A DNA stretch of 64,000 nucleotides from contig DASQAT010000048.1 of assembly GCA_035635555.1 (NCBI GenBank), positions 62,001 through 126,000 of the forward strand, written 5' to 3'. The translations under genes were made by a program, and so were the position numbers. The notes below the pieces were generated by a model that was not told the origin of the DNA, ran no database searches, and saw only the letters and a program-made list of their open reading frames with translations. Shown here piece after piece: positions 17,611 to 26,535 of the stretch. Numbering within the stretch: the first letter of the stretch is position 1; each line of letters begins with the position of its first letter. This stretch comes from Candidatus Dormiibacterota bacterium (lineage in GTDB: Bacteria > Acidobacteriota > Polarisedimenticolia > Gp22-AA2).

Positions 17611-20136
17611 ATGGACGGAGACAGCGGAACGGCAGGAGTCGCGGCACCCGGCGACGCACGGCCGGAGAGGCGCGCGCGGGCGGTGACGGCGGCGATAGGC
17701 GCCGCCGTCGCGGCGTTGTTCCTTCTGATCCTGGCCCTCTGCACGACCTGCCTGACCGACACCGACCTCTACTGGCACCTCGAGACGGGGGATCGGATCC
17801 GGCGGACCGGCCAGATCCCCCGCGCCGACCCTTTCTCGTACACGGTGATCGGACACCGCTGGATCGACGTCCACTGGCTGTACCAGACCGGCCTGTCGCT
17901 CCTGCACGCGATGGGCGGAACCCGCGCCCTGGAGCTGCTGCGGGCGGCGGTGATCCTCGGCGTGTTCGTCTTCCTGTTCCGACGCTGCCGGCGGGCCGCC
18001 GGCATCACCCTGGTCGTCTCGGTGCTGCTCCTGGTGACGCTGGCCTGCCAGGAGCGGTTCCTCGTGCGCCCGGAGATCGTGTCGTGGGGGCTGATGCTGG
18101 CCGTCCTCTCGGTGCTGGAGAGGGCGCTCGACGCCGGCGGGCGCCCGGCGCGGGCGCGCCTGCTGTTCGCAGCCCTTCCGGCCCTTCAGATCCTCTGGGT
18201 GAACCTGCAAGGGCTGTTCATTCTCGAGCCGGTCTTGATCGCGCTGGCGCTGGTCGCGGCGCTTATCGAGTCCATCCGGACCCGCGCCGCGCCGGGCGCC
18301 GTCGTGAGCCGCCCCGACGCGGACAGGCCGATCGATTTCCTTCTGGCGCTGGCCGCGGCGTCGGTGGTGTCGCTCGTCAACCCCTACGGGGCCGCCGCCC
18401 TGCGGCTGCCGTTCGACCAGTTCTTCGTTCATTTGGGCGGAAAGAGTCTGCTGTCGCGCACCATCGCGGAATTCCAGCCGCCGCTCTTCGGCGATCCCGT
18501 GACGCCGTCGATCGTGGCGTTCGTGGTGCTGGCCGCCGTAACACTCCTCGCGATCGTCGCCGACTTCCCCCGCGTTCGAGCGTTCGATCTCCTGGTGACG
18601 GTCGCGACCCTGGCCGTGGCGCTGCGCGCGCGGCGCAACATCCCGCTGTTCGCGCTGGCGGCCGCCCCGGTCCTGGCCCGGCACGCCTCGGCGCTCCTGT
18701 CGCCTGCGCGGGCGTGGATCGGGCGCCTCGCGCCCGCCGCCTCGAAGCTCGGAAGGCGCGCACGCGCCGCGGCCGGGATCGCCGCCCCCGCGCTCCTGGC
18801 CGCGGGCTCGCTGGCCCTGACGTCCGCGGTCGTCACCAACCGCTTCTTCATGGCGCAGCCGACGGAGAGATGGTTCGGCACCGGGGAGATCCCGCACTAC
18901 TTTCCGGACGAGTCGGCCCGGTTCGTGTCCGACGACGGCATCCCGGGGAACGTGTTCCACAGCCTGTCGGTCGGCGGGTACCTGATCCACGCCTGGCGCG
19001 GGGAGAGGGGCGTGTTCATCGACGGACGGAACGATCCGTACCTGGACGACATCCTGCCGACGTACCTGAGGGCGGTCGCCGACCCGGCCGCCTTCGAGGA
19101 GACGGCGCGGCGCTACCAGATCACCGCCGTCCTCTGGCCGCACCAGCGCGCCCTCGAGGGGAAGAGGCTCCTTTCCTATCTGGCGCGCGGTCACGGCTGG
19201 GTCCTCGTCCATCTCGACCCCGCCGCGTCGGTCTACCTGCGCGCCGACCTGCTGTCCCCCGCGCGCCTCGACGAAGGTCCGTTTCCGGCGGGCCACGATC
19301 GCCGCGAGACCTACGACGACCTGGCCCGCCGGCTGGAGAAGCGGCCGTTCCACGGCCCGCCCATCCGCGAGATCGCCCTCGGGGAGTTCTTCAGCGTGTC
19401 GGGTGACGCTGTCGGGGCCGGATATTTCTACGCGAGGGCCCTCGACCGCCTGCCGGACAGCGCCGCCGTGCTGTACGGCTACGCCCTCGCCCTCGAGCGG
19501 CAGGGGAAGGCGAAGGAGGCGCGCGCCGCCTACGCGCGGGCTGTGGCCGCGGATGCCGGCTATCTCCCGGCGCGCGCCGCGGAGGGGGCGTTCCTGCTCG
19601 AGGAGGGGAGGGTGAAGGAGGCCGAGGAGAATCTCGACGCGGCGTACCGCGGCGGCGAGAGGAGCGCGCGCCTTCTCGACGCCCGCGCCCGGCTGTTCGA
19701 GCGGAAGGGGGACTTCCCGCGAGCGGTCGCGTCCTACAGCGAGGCGCTCCATCTGTCTCCGCGCGACACCGGTCTTCTGAGATCCCTGGCGCAGTTCTAC
19801 GTGCGTCAGGACGAGTTGTCCTCCGCGCTGCCGCTCTACACCACCGCCTCCGAGATCGATCCGGACGACCCGGTGACCGCCCGGGAGATGGCCGGGCTCC
19901 TCGTCCGCCTGGGACGCAGCAGCGCGGCTCTCGACGTGTGCCGCGACGCCTCCGGCCGCGCCCTGGATCGCCTGGCGGGCGGGCCGACGGGCGACTGGAC
20001 CGCCGGTCAACAGGCGCGCGAGGATGATCGACGGCTCCTGCTGCTGTCGGCCGACCTGGAGTCGCGATCGGGCGACCGCGCGCGCGCCGCGGAGTACCTC
20101 GCGGCGCTGGCCAGGGCGGGACTGGCGGGGGATTAG
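17611..20136 (+). CDS. Polytopic membrane protein with C-terminal TPR repeats
   Basis: This is an 841-residue protein. An N-terminal half of about 10 hydrophobic helices (residues 25-410) resembles GT-C-type glycosyltransferase membrane domains. It has a DTDLYWHLETGDRI motif right after the first helix and RWIDVHWLYQTGLSLL in the next loop. A periplasmic segment (about 410-610) follows, then TPR helices from about 615 (for example DSAAVLYGYALALERQGKAKEARAAYARAVAADAGYLPA). Proteins of this layout are usually annotated only as tetratricopeptide-repeat proteins; a lipid-linked sugar transferase or polymerase role is possible but unproven. Its stop overlaps the stop of the convergent PilZ gene by four bases. 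Confidence 0.8.
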   Translation: MDGDSGTAGVAAPGDARPERRARAVTAAIGAAVAALFLLILALCTTCLTDTDLYWHLETGDRIRRTGQIPRADPFSYTVIGHRWIDVHWLYQTGLSLLHAMGGTRALELLRAAVILGVFVFLFRRCRRAAGITLVVSVLLLVTLACQERFLVRPEIVSWGLMLAVLSVLERALDAGGRPARARLLFAALPALQILWVNLQGLFILEPVLIALALVAALIESIRTRAAPGAVVSRPDADRPIDFLLALAAASVVSLVNPYGAAALRLPFDQFFVHLGGKSLLSRTIAEFQPPLFGDPVTPSIVAFVVLAAVTLLAIVADFPRVRAFDLLVTVATLAVALRARRNIPLFALAAAPVLARHASALLSPARAWIGRLAPAASKLGRRARAAAGIAAPALLAAGSLALTSAVVTNRFFMAQPTERWFGTGEIPHYFPDESARFVSDDGIPGNVFHSLSVGGYLIHAWRGERGVFIDGRNDPYLDDILPTYLRAVADPAAFEETARRYQITAVLWPHQRALEGKRLLSYLARGHGWVLVHLDPAASVYLRADLLSPARLDEGPFPAGHDRRETYDDLARRLEKRPFHGPPIREIALGEFFSVSGDAVGAGYFYARALDRLPDSAAVLYGYALALERQGKAKEARAAYARAVAADAGYLPARAAEGAFLLEEGRVKEAEENLDAAYRGGERSARLLDARARLFERKGDFPRAVASYSEALHLSPRDTGLLRSLAQFYVRQDELSSALPLYTTASEIDPDDPVTAREMAGLLVRLGRSSAALDVCRDASGRALDRLAGGPTGDWTAGQQAREDDRRLLLLSADLESRSGDRARAAEYLAALARAGLAGD

Positions 20137-20780
20137 TGGCTGCGGACGAAGTCGCGCAGCGCCTTCTCGGCGCTGGCGTAGTCGGGGCACGAGCCGACGA
20201 AGTCGGGGGCGCCCACACCGAGCTGGCGGGGAAGCTGCACGATCGTGAGGTTCCATCCCTGCGGCTGGCGCTCGAGGATCGCCTCGTACGATTGCCCCTG
20301 CCGGCTCTCCAGCCGCCTCGTGATCGGCCCCTTGGGCTCGGCTGCTGGCGGCGCCGCGGCCGGAGGTGCGGGGGCCGGCTCGGGCCGGGGTGCCTCGGGC
20401 GGCGGGGCCGTCGCCGCCGGCGCGTCGACCGGCGGTATCTCGGCGGCCGCCAGCTTGACCTCCGCGACCCACTCGGCGTAGGCGCGCTTGAGCGTCGGCT
20501 CCGGCTGCGTCAGCGCCAGCCCCATGATCGGCGCGCCGCCGCCGGCCGCGCTGCACCAGATGACCCGGACCCGCAGGCGCACGGAGTGGCGCGGGAACTG
20601 CACGAACACCGTGATCACCGAGTTGACGGCGAACGATTCGGGGCTCTCGATGCGCATGCCCCCCTCGGAGATGTCCGAGACGACGCCGCCGCACATCTTC
20701 GCGTCGGTGCCGAAGCGGACCGGCAGCCGGCGCAGGATGCGCGGCTTTCCCTTCCTCTTGTCGGGCACGGGTCCCGTCAT
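20133..20780 (-). CDS. PilZ-domain protein with proline-rich linker
   Basis: This 215-residue cytosolic protein has an N-terminal PilZ domain (about 10-105). It carries the RRLPVRF basic motif and the DISEGGM form of the D/NxSxxG signature, both expected for cyclic-di-GMP binding. A Pro/Ala-rich linker (about 120-155) leads to a small C-terminal domain of unknown type (residues 165-215, YEAILERQPQGWNLTIVQLP). The ATG at 20780 was chosen because it directly precedes the PilZ fold and has GGGGGG upstream; longer in-frame extensions are antisense to a real gene. It probably acts as a cyclic-di-GMP effector for surface or motility functions; the partner is unknown. Confidence 0.88.
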   Translation of the reverse strand: MTGPVPDKRKGKPRILRRLPVRFGTDAKMCGGVVSDISEGGMRIESPESFAVNSVITVFVQFPRHSVRLRVRVIWCSAAGGGAPIMGLALTQPEPTLKRAYAEWVAEVKLAAAEIPPVDAPAATAPPPEAPRPEPAPAPPAAAPPAAEPKGPITRRLESRQGQSYEAILERQPQGWNLTIVQLPRQLGVGAPDFVGSCPDYASAEKALRDFVRSH

Positions 20781-20879
20781 GACACACCCCCCGGGAAAAT
20801 CTAATGCGACCCGGCGCGCCGCGCCAGCGACGGTGCTAACATCTTCGCCCCGGCCCCGGTCCGCAGACGGGGCCCCCGC

Positions 20880-21542
20880 GTGAACATGAGCCTCGTCCGA
20901 CCCGACGCGACGGCGCGGCGCGCGCCTCTCCTGTTCCTGGGCGCCCTCCTGTGCGCGCTCGCCGCCGCCTGTGGCGGCGAAGGGTCGAAGGGCTCGGCCC
21001 CCCCGCCCCCGAAGAGATTCCCGGTCCCCCTGTTCGACGGCCTGTGGCTCGGGATGACGCGGGAGGAGGCGGCGCGCGTCCACCCGATGCGCCCCGCCCT
21101 GACATCGGCCGGCAAGAGCCGCCTGGTCTGGATCTACGACCGGCCTGGGGAGTACTCGGGGGAGCTCACGTTCGGGGTCAACCGCCCCGATGCGAAGCTG
21201 GAGCGCATCGACATCCACTTCGGCGCGAACGAAGCCGGTGGCCTGCGCACCATCGAGTCGTTGACGCGGACCCTCGGCGAGCCGGAGGCGCTTCGACGCA
21301 AGGCCGTCACCAACGCCTACTGCGACCGCTCCCACGAGCAGGTCGACACCATCTACTCGGACGCGTCGCAGTACGTGTTCGTCACCGAGTGCGTGCCCGC
21401 CGAGGGCCGCCGCGGCCCGCCCCTGCGCTACATCAGCGTGAAGAGGAAGACGCTCGTCCCGACGGGACCCCCGACCGGATACGTTCCCCCTCCGCCTCCC
21501 AAGGGCAAGGACGGCAAGCCGGTCGAGGAGCCGGTCTTCTGA
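20880..21542 (+). CDS. Secreted lipoprotein of unknown function
   Basis: This 220-residue predicted lipoprotein has a signal peptide ending in a lipobox, ALAAAC-GG, so the mature N-terminus is a lipidated Cys near residue 31. After a short Pro-rich tether the body begins GLWLGMTREEAARVHP, a pattern seen in many small lipoproteins whose motif G-(M)-T-xEE precedes a mixed alpha/beta fold. The C-terminus is again Pro/Lys-rich. GTG 20880 and ATG 20886 are both possible starts. It is the first gene of an apparent operon with lhgO and queG. No function can be assigned. Confidence 0.7.
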   Translation: MNMSLVRPDATARRAPLLFLGALLCALAAACGGEGSKGSAPPPPKRFPVPLFDGLWLGMTREEAARVHPMRPALTSAGKSRLVWIYDRPGEYSGELTFGVNRPDAKLERIDIHFGANEAGGLRTIESLTRTLGEPEALRRKAVTNAYCDRSHEQVDTIYSDASQYVFVTECVPAEGRRGPPLRYISVKRKTLVPTGPPTGYVPPPPPKGKDGKPVEEPVF

Positions 21543-22801
21543 TCACCCTTCCCGAGAGCGAGGTCGAGACGGCTGTTCCGGTCGCCGCCCGCGGTCCGCT
21601 CGCCATCGTCGGCGGGGGGATCGTCGGCCTGGCGACGGCGCTCGCGGCCCAGCGTGCCTTCGCCGGGATGGAGGTGATCGTCCTGGAGAAGGAGGACCGT
21701 GTCGGGGTCCACCAGAGCGGCCGCAACAGCGGCGTCATCCACTCCGGCGTGTATTACGCTCCGGGGTCGATGAAGGCGCGGCTGTGCGTCGAGGGGGCGG
21801 CGGCGATGTCGCGCTTCTGCGAAGAGCACGACGTGCCGCTGCGGCGCTGCGGCAAAGTCATCGTCGCCACGGAGCCGCGCGAATTCTCTCCCCTGGAGGA
21901 GCTCCGCCGCCGCGGCGTCGCGAACGGCGTGGCCGGACTCGAGATCATCGGTCCCGAGCGGCTGGGCGAGATCGAGCCCTGCTGCCGGGGCGCGCGGGCC
22001 CTGCACGTGCCGGGGGCCTCGATCACCGACTACACCGCGGTCACGGCGGCGCTGGCGCGGCTCGTCGCCGACGGCGGCGGAGCGATCCGCACGGGAACGC
22101 GGGTGCTCGGCGTCGTCGACCGCGGCGGCGAAGTCGTGCTCGAGACCACGGGAGGGACCGTGTCCGCCCGCTTCGCCGTCAACTGCGCCGGTCTCCACAG
22201 CGACCGGATCGCCCGCCTGTCGGGGACGGATCCCGGCGTGGCCATCCTGCCGTTCCGCGGCGAGTACTACGAGCTCGCGATCGGACCGAGCCGTGCCGTG
22301 CGCGGTCTGATCTACCCGGTCCCCGATCCGGCGCTGCCGTTTCTCGGCGCGCACCTCACCAAGCGGATCGACGGAGGCGTCCTCGCCGGCCCGAGCGCCG
22401 TCCTGGCCCTGGCGCGCGAGGGGTACCGGAAGACCGACGTCAGCCTCGCCGACCTCGCGGACATGCTGTCCTTCCCCGGCTTCTGGCGCATGGCGCTGCG
22501 TCACGCGCGGAGCGGCGCGCGCGAGACGTGGCAGTCGCTGAGCAAGAGGGCGTTCCTGCGCGCCCTCCGCCGGCTGGCGCCCGGCCTTCTGCCAACGGAC
22601 CTGCTGCCGGGCGGGTCGGGCGTGCGGGCGCAGGCCGTCGATCGAGAGGGCCTCCTGGTGGACGATTTCCGGATCCTGCCGGCGGGACGGATGATCCACG
22701 TGCTCAACGTCCCGTCGCCGGCCGCGACCGCGGCGCTCGTGATCGGGCGGACGATCGTCGAGAGGCTGACCTCCGCGTTCGACCTGGGCGGCCGGTCGTG
22801 A
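21539..22801 (+). CDS. lhgO: L-2-hydroxyglutarate oxidase
   Basis: This FAD-dependent enzyme of about 420 residues oxidises L-2-hydroxyglutarate to 2-oxoglutarate at the inner membrane. The DAO-fold dinucleotide motif (AIVGGGIVGLATA) is near residue 25. Family signatures follow: HQSGRNSGVIHSGVYY, FAVNCAGLHSDRIA, PFRGEYYEL, and FLGAHLTKRIDGGVLAGPSAV. There is no ATG, GTG or TTG between the upstream gene's stop and the FAD motif in this frame. The best start is CTG at 21539, which overlaps the upstream TGA as CTGA and has GAGGAG eight bases before. This unusual start should be confirmed. queG follows with a GTGA overlap. Confidence 0.9.
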   Translation: MITLPESEVETAVPVAARGPLAIVGGGIVGLATALAAQRAFAGMEVIVLEKEDRVGVHQSGRNSGVIHSGVYYAPGSMKARLCVEGAAAMSRFCEEHDVPLRRCGKVIVATEPREFSPLEELRRRGVANGVAGLEIIGPERLGEIEPCCRGARALHVPGASITDYTAVTAALARLVADGGGAIRTGTRVLGVVDRGGEVVLETTGGTVSARFAVNCAGLHSDRIARLSGTDPGVAILPFRGEYYELAIGPSRAVRGLIYPVPDPALPFLGAHLTKRIDGGVLAGPSAVLALAREGYRKTDVSLADLADMLSFPGFWRMALRHARSGARETWQSLSKRAFLRALRRLAPGLLPTDLLPGGSGVRAQAVDREGLLVDDFRILPAGRMIHVLNVPSPAATAALVIGRTIVERLTSAFDLGGRS

Positions 22802-23934
22802 GCGCAGGCATCATGTCCCTGGCGCGCCGCATCGAGAACAGGGGACTCGAGATCGGGCTCGAGGCCGTGGGATTCGCTCCGATCGTCCCCTCCGCGCACG
22901 CCCTCTTCCTGAAGGAATGGCTGCGCGCCGGTCGGGCCGGCGAAATGTCCTACATGGAGAGGACCGCCGAGGTGCGAATCAACCTAAAGCAGCGCTTTCC
23001 CTGGGCGCGCACCGCCGTCGTGGTGGCGGCCGGGTATCTCCCGTATAAAGATGATAGACACCGCCAGGCGGGGCTCGTGGCGCACGTCGCCCGCTACGCC
23101 GTGGGACGCGACTATCACCGCGTCCTGGGCGGGAGGCTCGAGGAGCTCGGGAGATTCATCGAGACGGAGTCGCCGGGGGCGCGCACGCAGGCGTACGCCG
23201 ACACCGGTCCTGTCCTGGAGCGGGAGCTGGCGGCCCTGGCCGGCCTCGGCTGGTTCGGCAAGAACACCAACCTGATCGGCCCGCGCGGCAACTCCTGGAT
23301 CCTCCTGGGACAGATCCTGACGGACCTCGACCTTCCGCCGGACGACCCGGTCGCCGATCGCTGCGGGACCTGCACGGCCTGCATCGACGCCTGTCCCACT
23401 GCGGCCATCCCCGCCCCCTACGTCGTCGACGCCACGCGCTGCATCTCCTACCTGACGATCGAGCTGCGCGGCGCCATCCCGGCCGGCAGGCGCGCCGACC
23501 TCGGCGACTGGGTCTTCGGCTGCGACGTCTGCCAGGAGGTCTGTCCCTGGAACAGGAAGACGGCGCCGGTCGTGGACGAGGCGTTCCTGCCGGGCCCGCA
23601 CCTGGAAACGCGCCGGCTCGTGGACCTGGTCCGTCTCGACGAGAAGTCCTTCCGGGAGGAGATCCGCCCGACCGCATTGGAGCGCCCGCGCCGGCGCGGG
23701 CTTCTGCGGAATGCTCTCATCGTCGCCGCGAACGTACAGGACGAAGAGGCGCTCGAGGCCGCCGCGGACAGACTCGAGGACGCGGATCCCGTTGTGCGCG
23801 GCTCGGCCGCCTGGGCCCTCGGCCGCGCCACCGGCGCCGGAGCGCGGGCCGTCCTCGAGCGGAGGCGGGGGCGCGAGCCCGATTCCGAGGTCCGCGCCGA
23901 GATCGAGGCCGCGCTCGATCGGCCTATGGAGTGA
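22798..23934 (+). CDS. queG: Epoxyqueuosine reductase
   Basis: QueG performs the last step of queuosine synthesis, reducing epoxyqueuosine in tRNA with a cobalamin and two 4Fe-4S clusters. The two ferredoxin-like motifs are CGTCTACIDACP (first Cys at 189) and CDVCQEVCPW (first Cys at 242). Other family segments are GWFGKNTNLI and GNSWILLGQ. HEAT-like repeats occupy the C-terminus (about 300-378). GTG at 22798 overlaps the lhgO stop as GTGA; ATG at 22813 is an alternative. Other queuosine genes are not in the window. Confidence 0.93.
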   Translation: MSAGIMSLARRIENRGLEIGLEAVGFAPIVPSAHALFLKEWLRAGRAGEMSYMERTAEVRINLKQRFPWARTAVVVAAGYLPYKDDRHRQAGLVAHVARYAVGRDYHRVLGGRLEELGRFIETESPGARTQAYADTGPVLERELAALAGLGWFGKNTNLIGPRGNSWILLGQILTDLDLPPDDPVADRCGTCTACIDACPTAAIPAPYVVDATRCISYLTIELRGAIPAGRRADLGDWVFGCDVCQEVCPWNRKTAPVVDEAFLPGPHLETRRLVDLVRLDEKSFREEIRPTALERPRRRGLLRNALIVAANVQDEEALEAAADRLEDADPVVRGSAAWALGRATGAGARAVLERRRGREPDSEVRAEIEAALDRPME

Positions 23935-23939
23935 AGGTA

Positions 23940-24053
23940 CGGCTGCAGGGCCTTGCCGCCGATGACGGTGTCGAAGCGCGGACGGTCGCGATCGGTCAAC
24001 GCGAGGGAGACTCCGGGGATGCGCTGCCGCCGCATCTCGACTGGCCTCCTCAT
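23940..24053 (-). pseudogene. N-terminal remnant of a serine hydrolase (beta-lactamase-like) gene
   Basis: Directly after the cysteine-synthase-like gene, overlapping its stop as TGATG, an AGGAGG site and ATG (24035) begin a peptide reading MRRQRIPGVSLALTDRDR. This is the characteristic opening of class C beta-lactamase-family serine hydrolases, where PGVSxALTDRD precedes the catalytic domain. After about 37 codons the frame runs antisense into queG and no catalytic SxxK motif follows. The simplest reading is a gene truncated by a deletion or rearrangement against the queG 3' end. Identification rests on a short motif, so confidence is modest. Confidence 0.4.
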
Positions 24054-25042
24054 CAAAGGTCCTTGAATTCCGGCAGGCTGCGGTAGCGATCGATTCGATC
24101 GGGGAGAAACGTGAGAACGGTCAGACCCTCGGCGGCGAGCCGGCGCGCCACCGTCATGTTGGTGCCGCTGCTCGGTCCGACCGGGTGCCCGGCACGGTTC
24201 AGGCGTCGCGTCTCCTCGAGCGCCTCCCGGTCGCTCACCAGCACGGCATCGTCGAGGATCGCGCGGTGGCGCCGCACGATGCCCGGCACCAGACCGTCGC
24301 CGATCCCCTCCTGCAGGTGGCAGATCGCCATCGGATAGTCGTGCAGGGGGGGCAGGGCGGGGGGAGGGCAGACGCGCGCGAACAGCTGCTTGCACACGAG
24401 CGGGCTGGCGTCCGGCTCGACGGCGACGAGACGCGCCTTCGGGTACGCCCTCTTCACGGCCCCGCCGGCCCCGACGATGGTGCCGCCCGTCCCGACGCCG
24501 GCGATCACGACGTCGAACGGCGGGGCCCCCTGCTCGCGCGCCTGCTCCACGGCCTCCCGGCCGAGCCGCTCCTGCGCCGCCACGCCGGCCTCGTCGTCGA
24601 ACTGGTCGAACAGGAAGCGGCCGGGCCTCTCTTGGGCGTAGGCGCGCGCCCGGCGGACGGCGCCGACGACCCCCTCCGGCTCGGGTGTCAGGACGAGACG
24701 CGCGCCGTGTGATCGGATCATCGTCTTGCGCTCGTCGGTCATGTTCTCCGGCATGAACACGACCGCCCGCAGTCCGAGCCGCGCCGACCAGTAGGCCAGA
24801 GCGATGCCGGCGTTTCCGGAGGTCGGCTCGACGACCTCGCTCCCTTCCTGGAGTGTCCCGTCCGCGAGCCCCTTCTGCAGGACGAAGCCGGCGACGCGGT
24901 CCTTGATGCTGCCGCTCGGGTTCAGGTATTCGGGCTTCACCCACACGCCGTCGAGGAGGACGAGCGGCGTTCGCGGCGCCTCCACCGGGGCGCCGGCGCG
25001 TCTTTCGCGGTGTTCCTCATCGTGGATTTTCCGTCGGACCAT
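24053..25042 (-). CDS. Cysteine synthase/cystathionine beta-synthase family PLP enzyme
   Basis: This fold-type II PLP enzyme has about 329 residues. The PLP-binding lysine lies in NPSGSIKDR, the substrate loop is PTSGNAGIA, and the phosphate-binding glycine loop is GVGTGGTIVG. A serine-containing GPSSGTN motif near the C-terminus completes the site. The family makes cysteine from O-acetyl- or O-phosphoserine, or cystathionine from homocysteine, and the exact acceptor is not evident. I prefer ATG 25042 over an upstream TTG at 25078, which lacks a ribosome binding site. A truncated hydrolase remnant overlaps its stop. Confidence 0.88.
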   Translation of the reverse strand: MVRRKIHDEEHRERRAGAPVEAPRTPLVLLDGVWVKPEYLNPSGSIKDRVAGFVLQKGLADGTLQEGSEVVEPTSGNAGIALAYWSARLGLRAVVFMPENMTDERKTMIRSHGARLVLTPEPEGVVGAVRRARAYAQERPGRFLFDQFDDEAGVAAQERLGREAVEQAREQGAPPFDVVIAGVGTGGTIVGAGGAVKRAYPKARLVAVEPDASPLVCKQLFARVCPPPALPPLHDYPMAICHLQEGIGDGLVPGIVRRHRAILDDAVLVSDREALEETRRLNRAGHPVGPSSGTNMTVARRLAAEGLTVLTFLPDRIDRYRSLPEFKDL

Positions 25043-25109
25043 GCGGGCAGCGTACCGTCCGCGCTCCTCGACGGTCAAGAGGAGGAGGCGCGCGGTTTCG
25101 CCAGGTGAT

Positions 25110-26162
25110 TCAGGGCGTTTCGGCCAGCCCGCTCCCCAGCTCGAAGAGCCAGCCGCCCGTCGGCGTGGCGGGGTAGGTGCTCACGCCCAGGACGATGTCG
25201 GAGCCGGCCGGCGCGCGCAGCGTCTCCACCACGTCGCCGTGCACGTCGGTGATCGTGCCGAGGACCGTTCCTTCCTTGACGCGATCGCCCGCCTTCACCG
25301 CGGCGTCGAAGAACCCTCCGCGGGCGTTGGTGACGATGCGGTAGCCGCTCACGACGGTGTACGACTTGAGGCGCGCGGCGGAGCCGGGCAGGATGCCGAC
25401 GGCGCGCAGGAAGCTGCGGATCGCGTCCGCCTGCAGACGGACGTCGGCCGGATCGAGCGGCTGGCCGCCCCCCACCTCGAGAAGGAAACCAGGGATCCCC
25501 TCCCCGCTGAACACCGTGGAGGCGCTGGTGGGGAAGATCTTCACGGCGTCGCGCCAGAGCGTCGGGACTCCGAAGCCGCGCGCCAGGTCATCGAGGTGCT
25601 CCGTCCCGGCCCCCGCGGCGACCGAGTAGAGGACGAACGGGTGCTGCCGGAAGCGATCGCCGCCGGTGTGCATGTCGACGAAGTACTCCGCGTTCTTCCT
25701 GACGGAGTCGTGGATGGCGGCGGCGATCCTCTCGGTCGCGAACCGATCCTTGCCGGGGAAGGCGTCTCCGCTGTCCATGAGGTCGTCCCAGTTCGGGTTC
25801 ACGCGCGACAGTCCCTGGAAGGCGGGCGGGTTGGCGATCATCGCGGCGACGAGCGTCCCCGACATCGTGGCCGGGTCGAGACCGCGCACCACGTCCTGCA
25901 GCGCCCGCGCGCCGCCGTACTCGTCGCCGTGCGTCGCCGCCTGCACCCAGACGACCGGACCCGGCTTCCGTCCGGCCGCGATGGTGAGGGGCAGGATGAT
26001 GGGCGTGCCGTCCGCGCTCTCCGCCACCTTCAGGACGCCGCGCACCTTCTGGCCGGCGACGGCCCGCGCGCTGCCGACCTCGACCGGAGTCTTCGTGCCG
26101 GCCGCGCAGAGGGTCGCCATCCACGCGAGGAAAGGGAAGAGCAGCGCGCCATGCCCACGCAT
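25110..26162 (-). CDS. Secreted M14-family succinylglutamate desuccinylase/aspartoacylase-like protein
   Basis: This 350-residue zinc deacylase-like protein has an N-terminal signal peptide (MRGHGALLFPFLAWMATLCAAG). Zinc ligands appear in THGDEYGG (His and Glu) and in the later DMHTGGD (His). FLLEVGGG contains the expected catalytic Glu. The C-terminal 90 residues form the beta-barrel domain typical of the AstE/AspA group (VKAGDRVKEGTVLGTITDVHG). The exported location differs from cytosolic AstE, so the substrate may be a peptide or acyl-amino acid outside the cytoplasm. A small gene lies nine bases upstream on the same strand. Confidence 0.87.
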   Translation of the reverse strand: MRGHGALLFPFLAWMATLCAAGTKTPVEVGSARAVAGQKVRGVLKVAESADGTPIILPLTIAAGRKPGPVVWVQAATHGDEYGGARALQDVVRGLDPATMSGTLVAAMIANPPAFQGLSRVNPNWDDLMDSGDAFPGKDRFATERIAAAIHDSVRKNAEYFVDMHTGGDRFRQHPFVLYSVAAGAGTEHLDDLARGFGVPTLWRDAVKIFPTSASTVFSGEGIPGFLLEVGGGQPLDPADVRLQADAIRSFLRAVGILPGSAARLKSYTVVSGYRIVTNARGGFFDAAVKAGDRVKEGTVLGTITDVHGDVVETLRAPAGSDIVLGVSTYPATPTGGWLFELGSGLAETP

Positions 26163-26171
26163 GGCGGGATT

Positions 26172-26393
26172 CTACTCCAGGACGGTGACCCTCTCGATGC
26201 AGCGCCGCCAGCGGACGCGGGAGCACCGGGCCGTGTCCCAGAAATCCCGCACCGCAAGCTCGACCGCCTCCTCGCGGGAGCGGGCGACGATCCCGAAATA
26301 GGTGAAGGAATACTCGGATGGAGCGCCGGGAGTCCGACGCTGGAATTCCGGCTCCGTATAGACGATGTGGACCTGGTATCCAGGAGCCTCCAT
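26172..26393 (-). CDS. Small conserved-looking hypothetical protein
   Basis: This 73-residue soluble protein has balanced composition: a beta-strand-like start (YQVHIVYTEPEF) and a helix (SREEAVELAVRDFWDTA). The pattern of F-GIVARSREEAVELAVRDF resembles small proteins that fold as a beta-alpha-beta unit. It has no signal peptide and no known motif. It ends nine bases before the M14 deacylase start and is probably co-transcribed with it. It is real rather than a shadow because it lies in an otherwise unused stretch and has a G-rich site upstream of its ATG. Confidence 0.6.
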   Translation of the reverse strand: MEAPGYQVHIVYTEPEFQRRTPGAPSEYSFTYFGIVARSREEAVELAVRDFWDTARCSRVRWRRCIERVTVLE

Positions 26394-26535
26394 GCAACCC
26401 CCCCGATGTGTCGGACAAGATAGGTCCCGTCAGGACCGGTGTCCAATCCAGCGGCGGGTTCTTTACGGCGGCGGCCGAACGGAGATACGCTCCCCAGGCC
26501 CGCAGAGTGCGGACGGGCAGACGGAGGGCAGGGGG

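Noticed and set aside
17575-20787. 1070-residue open frame on the minus strand
   Set aside because: It is antisense to the membrane/TPR gene and the PilZ gene, is rich in Arg/Gly/Ala with no domain, and arises from high GC at codon position three.
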